The translations under genes and the position numbers were made by a program. From an uncultured Clostridia bacterium (lineage in GTDB: Bacteria; Bacillota; Clostridia; Oscillospirales; Acutalibacteraceae), in contig CAMFZJ010000026.1 in NCBI GenBank assembly GCA_946004305.1, positions 1-12,817 on the forward strand: a DNA stretch of 12,817 nt, given 5' to 3'. Positions 1 through 6,194 of the stretch are shown here, piece by piece. Position 1 is the stretch's first letter; every line of letters starts with the position of its first letter. The notes beneath the pieces are model-generated. The model was not told where the DNA came from, did no database searches, and saw only the letters and a program-made list of their open reading frames with translations.

Positions 1-1342
1 TAACAAGGTAGTTTAAAAACTCATTGTGAGCACAGTTTGTAGATGAGTTGCCGTATTTCTCGTTAAGTTCATTAAAGTAAGGAGCAAAAGCAGAGTAGAA
101 AGTGTCCGGGCCTGTGCCAAACAGCTTTGTCATAAAGTCTGAGCCTGAGAAGATTTCAAGGGATTTATTCCACATATAACCTCTGTGAGTTCCCCATTTA
201 TCATTAAATCTGAGGTAGGATAGGGTAGAGTTAAGTGTAGTTTCAGTATCAATAAAAGTGTAATTAATAATCAGCACTACAATAGCAACAATCCCTGCAA
301 TAAATAAACCAATGCCTGTGTACTGTACTCCCTTTGGAAGTATAAGCACAGGCTGTTTTTTATTTATTAGGGAAAGAACAGCGGTGATAACAACACTGGC
401 TCCCATTAGTAAATATGAAAAATTGCTGTAGATAAATAAACTCTGAATTGAGCCAAAGCCCTTGCTTTTCCCAAACAGTATTAATAACTTGCCAAGTATC
501 AGCATCAGGCTTGTTACTATAAAGTAATCCCTAAGCTTTTCAATATTCCTTATGTAATAAAGGAATACTATTATCATAAGAGGAACAAAGCCTAAGAAGA
601 AACCCTCGCTGTCGCTGCAAAGGGCAGAGGGAAAGCCGATTGAGGAAACTGCCAAATACAAATATCTGATTTTTTCCTTAGTGTTAATAAATAACAGCAT
701 AAACACAGGAATAACGATACAGCAGAAACAGGACATTAAGTTTCTGTTTCCTATAGTGGAAGTAAAGTCGGCGGCAACACTTTCGCTGTATCTGACGTAC
801 ATTCTCAACGGGTCAATATAAAACCTGTTAAGAATACATAGTATCATTACAATTGCACAAGTAATCCCAAATACTGCAAAAACATAGTCCTTGTATTGGA
901 ACAGACGTGAAAGAATAATGTAAACAAGGAAATATATAAACAGCAGCATAAGTCCGTTGTTTCTGCCTTGAGTACCTGTAAAGCTTTCAAAAGGATATTT
1001 TGAAAAGATAGTGGAAACAGTACAGCACAGAACCAAAGCTCCGAAAGCGTAATCGGTGACGCTAAGTTGTTGATACCATTTTTCTTCATTAATTATGCCT
1101 TTTCTATAATTGCCAAAGAGTGAAAATACAAGAATTATACCTTGAACAATAATAAGTATTGCCGATAAGACTAAATAGAAATTAAGCTTATCGTGGCGAA
1201 TGTTAGAGTAATTATTCGTGAAAAATAGCGGAAATATTGAGAACATAAGCAATAGGTAATAATTAACCAAAGCATTCTTGTCCCTATATTTATTATCGGC
1301 TCTGTTTTGAGCAGAGGATTTTTTTGTATTCTTCTTAGCCAT
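1..1342 (-). CDS. O-antigen ligase (Wzy_C/WaaL-type) family membrane protein, C-terminus missing
   Basis: The reading frame opens with ATG at 1342 behind an AGGTGG ribosome site and stays open for 447 codons to the edge of the window, so the 3' end is missing. The product begins with a short Lys-rich cytoplasmic stretch and continues as many hydrophobic helices separated by short loops. Near the visible end is the pattern expected before the last helices of the O-antigen ligase/polymerase fold: a GTGPDTFYSAF segment (about 409-419) followed by a CAHNEFLNYL segment (437-446), with His439-Asn440-Glu441 in the usual position. Such proteins join or polymerise lipid-linked glycans at the outer face of the membrane. 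In a Gram-positive host the acceptor is probably a cell-wall or capsular glycan (inference). It lies 39 bases after the nuclease lipoprotein gene on the same strand and may be the last gene of that operon. Confidence 0.72.
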   Translation of the reverse strand, partial: MAKKNTKKSSAQNRADNKYRDKNALVNYYLLLMFSIFPLFFTNNYSNIRHDKLNFYLVLSAILIIVQGIILVFSLFGNYRKGIINEEKWYQQLSVTDYAFGALVLCCTVSTIFSKYPFESFTGTQGRNNGLMLLFIYFLVYIILSRLFQYKDYVFAVFGITCAIVMILCILNRFYIDPLRMYVRYSESVAADFTSTIGNRNLMSCFCCIVIPVFMLLFINTKEKIRYLYLAVSSIGFPSALCSDSEGFFLGFVPLMIIVFLYYIRNIEKLRDYFIVTSLMLILGKLLILFGKSKGFGSIQSLFIYSNFSYLLMGASVVITAVLSLINKKQPVLILPKGVQYTGIGLFIAGIVAIVVLIINYTFIDTETTLNSTLSYLRFNDKWGTHRGYMWNKSLEIFSGSDFMTKLFGTGPDTFYSAFAPYFNELNEKYGNSSTNCAHNEFLNYLV

Positions 1343-1381
1343 AAAACCACCTAAATATTTATGATATAGTGCAGAAATAAT

Positions 1382-2296
1382 TTATTTCCCGCAGAATTTG
1401 CAATATACATACCCGTCATCTAACAGCTCCTGCACCTTGCCCGTGTAGAGCTTTTTGTTTTCTTTGCTTATAGATTTTGCATACGGACAGCTTTCAAGAT
1501 GAATCTTCCTGCTGTTTGTATTAAGAATGTATCTGCAATCTTTTTTCTGACCGGAATTGTTGCTTTGTAAAGTACTTTCTGTAATATTTTCTGTGTTCTT
1601 TTCAACAATAGGATTGTCCTCTAAACTGTTGGAACCGTCAGCATAATTAATACTAACCTTAGGCTGACTGTTGTAGCAAAATACATTAAAGGAAATACCC
1701 TGACCTTTGTCCTCAACGGACTTACCTTCCATCAACACACCTTTTGCTAAAAGATTATCACCATCAAAAACAGGAGTTACCCTGTAAAGAACATGGTTGT
1801 CCGTTTCCTTTATGTAGTCGGCAACAAGGTTTTCAAAGGGTAACATTCCCTCAATGTTCATATATCTTGTGCCGGTAATCAAATTACGCTCGTTTGCATT
1901 TTCAGCAGTAAGCTGATAGCCAATCAGGTGACAGCGGTTGTAAAGATATTTCCCGTCAACAAAGTCATATTTTGAAATCTGCCAGCCTGTGGGCTTCACG
2001 TTTCCAATGTAACCTCGTTTTTCGGTAGGCATAAGGTCTGTGCCAATGCAAGCAAATGCTGCACCGCATCTTCCAAGACTGTCAAGCCGGCTGTATTTTT
2101 CAAATGATTCTGTGCTGTAATCCCCATCAGTAAAATAAGGCCGGTTGTTGTTTATTTCAACGTAAGGACTGTTGGAAAATTCAGGTATGTTGGATAAATC
2201 AATTTCAGGAGTATCAACACCTGAGCAACCTGTAAAAAGCTGAACACATAATATAATACATAGGAGAATGACAGCAGGTGAATATTTCTTTTTCAC
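1382..2296 (-). CDS. Secreted lipoprotein DNA/RNA non-specific endonuclease with C-terminal Cys/His zinc-type domain
   Basis: The 304-residue product starts with a Lys-rich signal peptide and a hydrophobic stretch ending in LFTGC, a plausible lipobox with Cys24 as the lipidated residue. Residues 50-210 match the DNA/RNA non-specific nuclease fold of streptococcal DNases and EndA. NRCH at 120-123 stands where many relatives have DRGH, with His123 as the expected general base. It is followed by NERNLITGTRYMN (135-147), where Asn147 is the likely magnesium ligand. A low-complexity Asn/Ser/Glu linker (222-250) leads to a C-terminal module with His266, Cys270, Cys299 and Cys302, resembling the Ada-like metal-binding tail seen on other Firmicutes nucleases. 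The start is GTG and overlaps the upstream gene stop as GTGA, which implies translational coupling. It probably degrades extracellular DNA at the cell surface for nutrition, uptake or competition (inference). Confidence 0.82.
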   Translation of the reverse strand: MKKKYSPAVILLCIILCVQLFTGCSGVDTPEIDLSNIPEFSNSPYVEINNNRPYFTDGDYSTESFEKYSRLDSLGRCGAAFACIGTDLMPTEKRGYIGNVKPTGWQISKYDFVDGKYLYNRCHLIGYQLTAENANERNLITGTRYMNIEGMLPFENLVADYIKETDNHVLYRVTPVFDGDNLLAKGVLMEGKSVEDKGQGISFNVFCYNSQPKVSINYADGSNSLEDNPIVEKNTENITESTLQSNNSGQKKDCRYILNTNSRKIHLESCPYAKSISKENKKLYTGKVQELLDDGYVYCKFCGK

Positions 2297-2700
2297 TTAA
2301 CCCATACCTCCTCTGTTATTCTTTCGTGGGAATAGCCTTTAAAATCTACAGAGCTTTCTAAATGCCACTCCTGTAACGAAAGACTTAGCTTCATATTTGA
2401 GGGGTATTTTCTATTCCATTTGTATATGATTAATTTCTCAATTTCCAAATCATAGTTACCAATGTCAATGTTCTCAACAAAACAGTAATCACCGCTTTCT
2501 GTTTTATCTAAAAAATCTTCATCAACAACTATATTATCATTTTCATAATTTTCAAATTGCCCAAAGGTATAATTGTTCATAAACAGTTTGTGACCTTTAG
2601 TGAGCCTGCAAACTCGTTCTCTAAGCTCTCTGTCCTGACTTTGCCGTCTGTTGTTAAACATCATACCATTGTCATCATCAATACAAATAATTAAATTCAT
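2293..2700 (-). CDS. Conserved hypothetical protein, first gene of the nuclease operon
   Basis: I place the start at ATG 2700 because AGGTGGGG lies directly upstream; an in-frame TTG at 2712 would put the ribosome site inside the coding region. The product is 135 residues, soluble and charged, beginning MNLIICIDDDNGMMFNNRRQ. Proteins with this opening are widespread in Clostridia. Some database entries call them ribonuclease Z (from memory), but there is no HxHxDH metallo-beta-lactamase motif here and the length is far too short, so I do not use that name. No catalytic motif is evident to me. It follows a good promoter and overlaps the nuclease gene by four bases (GTGA), so the two are made together. 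A role in controlling or accompanying the secreted nuclease is possible but unsupported. Confidence 0.75.
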   Translation of the reverse strand: MNLIICIDDDNGMMFNNRRQSQDRELRERVCRLTKGHKLFMNNYTFGQFENYENDNIVVDEDFLDKTESGDYCFVENIDIGNYDLEIEKLIIYKWNRKYPSNMKLSLSLQEWHLESSVDFKGYSHERITEEVWVK

Positions 2701-2726
2701 ACCCCACCTCAAATCAGCTATATATT

Positions 2727-2755
2727 ATTATAATAATATTTTGGCAAAAAGTAAA
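2727..2755 (-). promoter_or_regulatory. Sigma-A-type promoter of the hypothetical/nuclease operon
   Basis: Read on the minus strand, TTTACT (2755-2750) and TATAAT (2732-2727) are separated by exactly 17 bases. The -10 box is consensus and the -35 box matches at four of six positions. It lies about 27 bases upstream of the ATG at 2700, leaving a short leader. The -35 box overlaps the end of the terminator hairpin of the preceding gene, a compact back-to-back arrangement. Confidence 0.6.
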
Positions 2756-2776
2756 GACACCCGTAAGAGCGTCTTT
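2746..2776 (-). terminator. Rho-independent terminator downstream of the 91-residue gene
   Basis: On the minus strand AAAGACGC (2776-2769) pairs with GTGTCTTT (2760-2753), giving eight pairs with one G-T wobble and an eight-base loop. It is followed by ACTTTTT. The hairpin starts 57 bases after the stop codon at 2834. Confidence 0.55.
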
Positions 2777-2833
2777 TGCGAGGTTGATGTTTGATGAAGT
2801 ATATGCCTTTACAGTGAGCCCAAACTTCTTGTA

Positions 2834-3109
2834 TCAGTCCTGTTTGATTTTTGCGTATTCTTTTATAATTTCTTCAAGCTTTATTCCGCTGTTTTTCAAG
2901 TATATCATAGTTTTAGCCGGATTTGTCTGCAAGCTTATTCTCTGATAAAGAGGCTCTAAAAGCTTTTCTTCGCCCTGTCTGCGACTGATAAGTCCGTCAT
3001 AAGCAAGGTCAATAACCTGTTTCGTAAGGCTGTATAACTTCTCCGTATCAATACCGTGGAGCTCAAATCTGGACTCAAGGTCGATGTAGAAAGATAGGCA
3101 TAGACGCAC
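2834..3109 (-). CDS. Small hypothetical protein, 91 residues
   Basis: This is an open frame with a GTG start behind GGGAGGG and a good terminator downstream. The product is hydrophilic and helical, with segments such as LISRRQGEEKLLEPLYQRIS (41-60) and an acidic/basic C-terminus, and no signal peptide or membrane helix. I do not recognise the family. The ribosome site and start lie inside and beside a hairpin (3112-3142) that directly follows the three-gene unit, so translation may be damped by that structure. It could also be the 3' remnant of a longer chromosomal gene whose front was lost when the upstream unit arrived. No matching 5' part is visible on the far side of the unit, so this remains a guess. 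Confidence 0.5.
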   Translation of the reverse strand: MRLCLSFYIDLESRFELHGIDTEKLYSLTKQVIDLAYDGLISRRQGEEKLLEPLYQRISLQTNPAKTMIYLKNSGIKLEEIIKEYAKIKQD

Positions 3110-3111
3110 GA

Positions 3112-3148
3112 AACCCTCCCAGCCATGATGGTTGAGAGGGTTGTTTTT
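3112..3148. terminator. Hairpin with T-run between the three-gene unit and the 91-residue gene
   Basis: On the plus strand AACCCTCCCAGCCA (3112-3125) pairs with TGGTTGAGAGGGTT (3129-3142) around a TGA loop, with one mismatch and one wobble, and is followed by GTTTTT. Read on the minus strand the same hairpin begins four bases after the stop of the 453-residue gene and ends in TTTCGTG. It can therefore act as a terminator for the unit, less canonical in that direction, and can hide the GGGAGGG ribosome site of the next gene. Confidence 0.55.
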
Positions 3149-4508
3149 AATTAAATACTACTATGTATTGTTCTGACATTTCTGCGAATGTTTCATCAAT
3201 TTCGGCATACACTTCATTTAGTTCTTCAGCAATAATTCCTCTTACATAAGCATCTCTAAGTTCTGGCTTCTCAAGTAGCACCCACTTCAATTGCTTATAT
3301 GAATACTTGGCAAATGCTATCCATTGAGGATAATTAATGGCCATCGGATTTTTTGTGAAATATACCTTTCCAGCATTTACTGCTGTAGCAGCCGAATGGC
3401 CGATGAACAACATAGTGCTTAACTTCGGATGCTTTTCTCTATTTAAGGAAAACGGAATCGAATCTTTTATTGCATTGCCTTCTTTAATTCTCTTAATACC
3501 GTATCCTAATCTAATAATTACTTCAATAATCATTGTAGGAATGGACATACTGCAAAAGTGAATAAAATCATATCCTTCGTAATACATTCCCTGTACAATT
3601 TCAGCAATTGTCTGTTCTTCTTCTCCGATACTTCCAAACTGGAGTAAGTTAAATAATGCCATCAAAGGCACTGGTAACCCCATAGAAGTTGTAATGTCAG
3701 ATTTGAAATGAATAATTTGCTTAGCAATTGCAGCAAAAATATCACTTTCTTTTCGGTCTGCATAGTTTTCCATAACCTGCGATACTATTTTGCCAGTTTT
3801 ATCAATCGTCGTCATTTTACCAGTCAAAATATCATAGACCCCAAATATCAATCCAAGAATAGGGTCATGTCCAAGGGATAACAGTCTATGATAGTAAGCA
3901 GATAAACCAGTAACATACTCCGTAGTATGACGATTATCCTGAGCATCAAATGATACTTTGCTTACTTTTGAATTAGCAAGTTTCTCCATTTCTTCTTCTG
4001 GAAATCTTTGATTAAACCAGTCTCTTACATAATTAGAAAGCGGTCCACCTTTTAAACCATCTAGTGTTTTCTGCGGAATTCCTATAAGTAGAATATCTAC
4101 AACTGCGCCTAGAATACCTGCTGCAGCACAAATAGTAATATCTATTTTATCAAGCTTATGAATGTTATTGTAATCGGTATTCAAAGCACGCAAAGCAACT
4201 TGATTCATTCTTAATTCTTCATCTGTAAAAAGAGATTCTAAATCTGTTGTTGAACCAACTTCCTGTTCAGCTTGAATACACAATTCTTCCCAAGTAGGAA
4301 CTACCATAACTTTTTGAGATTCAGGGTTAACCACTTTAGGTAAAATCTCCGTGGAGATACCTAACTCCTTCAATAGTGCTTCACTCTCAGAAATACGGGC
4401 TTCTACCGAAGACATATCAGGTCTTTTAATTGAACTTAATTCTTTTGACTGGTGATTCAAAACATTATTAAATTGTTGTTCTGTTTCAGTGTACTTGAAT
4501 TTGCTCAT
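3147..4508 (-). CDS. Unrecognised multi-helix membrane-associated protein, third gene of the three-gene unit
   Basis: The 453-residue product has a hydrophilic, charged N-terminal region (1-118), then a first clear hydrophobic segment at about 124-144 (ITICAAAGILGAVVDILLIG). Further hydrophobic stretches lie near 214-230, 276-292, 314-336 and 364-380, and the C-terminal end is helical and acidic. Conspicuous segments are SLGHDPILGLIFGVYDILTG (211-230), which contains GHDP, and INYPQWIAFAKYSYKQLKW (391-409). I sense relatives in other bacteria but cannot name a family. The ATG overlaps the stop of the upstream gene as ATGA, so the two proteins are probably made in fixed proportion and may form one membrane complex. 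No ATPase, nuclease or protease motif is visible. A membrane-acting effector in a defence or competition module is inference only. Confidence 0.8.
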   Translation of the reverse strand: MSKFKYTETEQQFNNVLNHQSKELSSIKRPDMSSVEARISESEALLKELGISTEILPKVVNPESQKVMVVPTWEELCIQAEQEVGSTTDLESLFTDEELRMNQVALRALNTDYNNIHKLDKIDITICAAAGILGAVVDILLIGIPQKTLDGLKGGPLSNYVRDWFNQRFPEEEMEKLANSKVSKVSFDAQDNRHTTEYVTGLSAYYHRLLSLGHDPILGLIFGVYDILTGKMTTIDKTGKIVSQVMENYADRKESDIFAAIAKQIIHFKSDITTSMGLPVPLMALFNLLQFGSIGEEEQTIAEIVQGMYYEGYDFIHFCSMSIPTMIIEVIIRLGYGIKRIKEGNAIKDSIPFSLNREKHPKLSTMLFIGHSAATAVNAGKVYFTKNPMAINYPQWIAFAKYSYKQLKWVLLEKPELRDAYVRGIIAEELNEVYAEIDETFAEMSEQYIVVFN

Positions 4509-5056
4509 GCCGCCTTACCCAAATCCTTCTTTAAATCTTTTATTGCTTGCGTAAGAAGAATATTTAAGCTCTGTAAATAATCGAGACGCTCTTTATCAGC
4601 ATCAGCCTCGGTTTTCAATGCTTGAATAATTGCTTCATGCTTTTTCAAGGCCTCTTTATACAAGCGCTCTTTTTCTTGCCTTAATTGTTTATTTTTTAAG
4701 TGAGCAGCTAATCCTACTCCACCTGCTGCAAGGGCTGCTACCGGTGCTGCAAGTACGAACACACCTGCAACCATACCGCCGCCAACAATACTACCTGCTG
4801 CTGCAAGTCCTGATGTTATACCTGCTGCTGATAATCCTACAACAGAACCCAACCCGTAAAGTGCTGCAAAAGAACCTACTCCGCCAATACCAGCACCTAA
4901 TGCTCCTGCAAGTACTTCAGGAATTGCGCTTTCTCTAATTGTACGTGACTTATCATTTACCGCAGCAGCTGCTTCATTTACAACATTAACAACTTGCTGA
5001 AGCGATTCTACGCTTTGGAATACCATGTCTTTTTTCTTTTTTACATATTCACCCAT
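4505..5056 (-). CDS. Glycine-zipper membrane protein with flanking coiled coils, second gene of the unit
   Basis: I choose the ATG at 5056 because AGGCGG sits seven bases upstream; the in-frame GTG at 5062 would leave almost no spacing. The product is 183 residues. Residues 1-45 are helical and polar. Residues about 48-118 form a long Gly/Ala-rich hydrophobic region with repeated small-residue spacing, including LGSVVGLSAAGITSGLAAAG, typical of helices that pack tightly in membranes or form oligomeric pores. Residues 119-183 are a charged coiled coil rich in Lys, Glu and Leu. The motif GLSAAGITSG superficially resembles the core of the animal interferon-induced Ifi-6-16/ISG12 family, but I could not test this. 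It begins 24 bases after the preceding stop and overlaps the next gene by ATGA. Pore formation or membrane scaffolding is the most natural guess. Confidence 0.78.
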   Translation of the reverse strand: MGEYVKKKKDMVFQSVESLQQVVNVVNEAAAAVNDKSRTIRESAIPEVLAGALGAGIGGVGSFAALYGLGSVVGLSAAGITSGLAAAGSIVGGGMVAGVFVLAAPVAALAAGGVGLAAHLKNKQLRQEKERLYKEALKKHEAIIQALKTEADADKERLDYLQSLNILLTQAIKDLKKDLGKAA

Positions 5057-5080
5057 AATCACACCGCCTTTTATATATTT

Positions 5081-5908
5081 TTATAATTCTGTAATATCAA
5101 TGATTTGATTTGCCGGAATTATCACATCATCTTTTATATATAAGATTGTCATGCCCAAATCATCATGTGCTCTATCAATAGCGTGTGATAACATCCATTT
5201 TTTAAGTTTCATATCATCATCAAGGTCAAACCAATCCTCGTAAGGAGGGTCTCTATACTCATCTAGTTCAAAATTGAATCGGTGAACTTGGTCAACTGTT
5301 GCATAGAAATCAACTCTGTAACTTTTTGCTTTTGTTCTCCAGAAATCTTCAACTTTTTCTGCTTGTGGAAATAATTCTCCAAGCGTCATTAAAAATTCAG
5401 GTCTTTCGTGAATGTTAGTACCATAATTGAATACATTGTCATTTGCCATGAATCCATTTACACAAAAATCGTAATAAACTCGATGAGCAACACGGTCTAA
5501 CTTTTCATCTATTCCCGTCAAGAAATGGTGGCCCTTGTATTTCTCATAATCAATGTCATAAGTATTTCCATTACATTTCACGAGCTTATTTGGAATATCA
5601 AATGTGACACCTGCTTTTTCTAAAAACTTCTTTAAGATGGTTTCTTTAGAAAGAACACTTTGTAAATTCATCAAACCATTATCTTTAATCTCGCGACATT
5701 CATCAAGTGAACCTACAACATGAAATGCCATCAGCCTCAACCCAGAGATATCAACTGATTTTATTCGTTCAATATTTCGGCACCAAAATGTCTCAAAGTC
5801 ATTCTCACAATTTATAATTCTCTCTGTGATGTACTCATCAGGAGTCATGCCCATAAAATCAAGAACGAAATAGTATGCTGCATCACAAGTTCTTAAATCA
5901 AAATCCAT
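5081..5908 (-). CDS. Unrecognised soluble protein with possible ADP-ribosyltransferase-like fold, first gene of the unit
   Basis: GGAGG stands seven bases before the ATG at 5908, so I prefer this start over the in-frame ATG at 5926, which lies upstream of that ribosome site. The product is 275 residues, acidic, with no signal peptide or membrane helix. The segment AFHVVGSLDECREIKDNGLM (61-80) has the layout of the first motif of ADP-ribosyltransferases of the DarT/KptA/RES type: a strand ending in His, about ten residues, then a helix ending in a Gly-Leu turn. A late VIIPANQIIDI segment (262-272) resembles the closing strand often seen in those folds. A middle Tyr and a final catalytic Glu or Gln cannot be fixed by eye, so activity is uncertain. 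It leads a likely operon with two membrane-associated proteins, consistent with an effector or sensor role, but neither is shown. Confidence 0.75.
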   Translation of the reverse strand: MDFDLRTCDAAYYFVLDFMGMTPDEYITERIINCENDFETFWCRNIERIKSVDISGLRLMAFHVVGSLDECREIKDNGLMNLQSVLSKETILKKFLEKAGVTFDIPNKLVKCNGNTYDIDYEKYKGHHFLTGIDEKLDRVAHRVYYDFCVNGFMANDNVFNYGTNIHERPEFLMTLGELFPQAEKVEDFWRTKAKSYRVDFYATVDQVHRFNFELDEYRDPPYEDWFDLDDDMKLKKWMLSHAIDRAHDDLGMTILYIKDDVIIPANQIIDITEL

Positions 5909-5924
5909 GATAATTCCTCCTTCC

Positions 5925-6068
5925 ATAACATCTAATCCACTGCCTGCTATATTGCCAACAGTCGAGTTGCCGGATTAGACAACATCTAAATCGCTCACTC
6001 AAATTGAGTTTGCACCCTAGATAACATCTATCCCAGTGCCACAACCTATGACATCTAATCCACAGCCT
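5925..6068 (-). repeat. Four imperfect ~20-bp direct repeats in the leader of the three-gene unit
   Basis: Copies lie at 6048-6068, 6021-6040, 5979-5998 and 5925-5945. On the minus strand the best-preserved form is GGCAGTGGATTAGATGTTAT. The outer two copies differ at two of 21 positions, the second matches at about 17 of 20, and the third is the most diverged. Start-to-start distances are 27, 42 and 54 bases, all multiples of three. In the frame of the downstream gene the copies read GLDVI, GIDVI, DLDVV and GLDVM, separated by stop codons. Confidence 0.65.
5974..6009 (-). promoter_or_regulatory. Candidate promoter of the three-gene unit with a palindrome over the -35 box
   Basis: On the minus strand TTGAGT (6002-5997) and TCTAAT (5979-5974) are 17 bases apart, matching consensus at four and five of six positions. 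The -35 box is one arm of a perfect 13-base palindrome, ACTCAA-A-TTGAGT on the plus strand (5997-6009), suited to binding a dimeric repressor. One leader repeat occupies the spacer. The leader would be about 60 bases long. Confidence 0.45.
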
Positions 6069-6119
6069 AAACCCTATGACCGTTTTTACAGTAGATATGT
6101 TTCCATATAAAATAACCGA

Positions 6120-6163
6120 GCTTTTTCAGAAGTTAGACTTCAAATCCCGACTTCTGAAAAAGC
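6120..6163. terminator. Perfect 14-bp inverted repeat downstream of the rRNA methyltransferase gene
   Basis: GCTTTTTCAGAAGT (6120-6133) and ACTTCTGAAAAAGC (6150-6163) are exact complements with a 16-base loop. On the minus strand it lies 31 bases after the stop of the methyltransferase gene and is followed by TCGGTTATTTTA, so it can act as its terminator, though the T-run is weak. A further TTTTCAG (6179-6185) can pair with the same arm, giving competing structures. Confidence 0.5.
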
Positions 6164-6194
6164 CAGTAAACAAGCCGTTTTCAGAGCCTTATTT

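Noticed and set aside
847..1089. 80-residue minus-strand frame inside the O-antigen-ligase-type gene
   Set aside because: It is a shifted frame within a continuous 447-codon membrane-protein frame that carries the family motifs.
2293..2700. Naming the hypothetical protein ribonuclease Z
   Set aside because: No metallo-beta-lactamase HxHxDH motif is present and 135 residues is far too short. The label seems to be a carried-over database name.
4630..4938. Plus-strand open frame rich in Leu opposite the Gly/Ala gene
   Set aside because: It is the antisense reading of Ala/Gly codons, has no ribosome site, and the minus-strand frame is coupled to its neighbours.
5925..6068. Repeats considered as a CRISPR array
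   Set aside because: Copies are only about 20 bases, imperfect, and at uneven spacing (27, 42, 54 bases), with no cas genes nearby.
3112..6163. Calling the three-gene unit a transposon or prophage fragment
   Set aside because: No transposase, integrase, phage structural gene, tRNA attachment site or flanking direct repeat was found. The two flanking hairpins are unlike each other.
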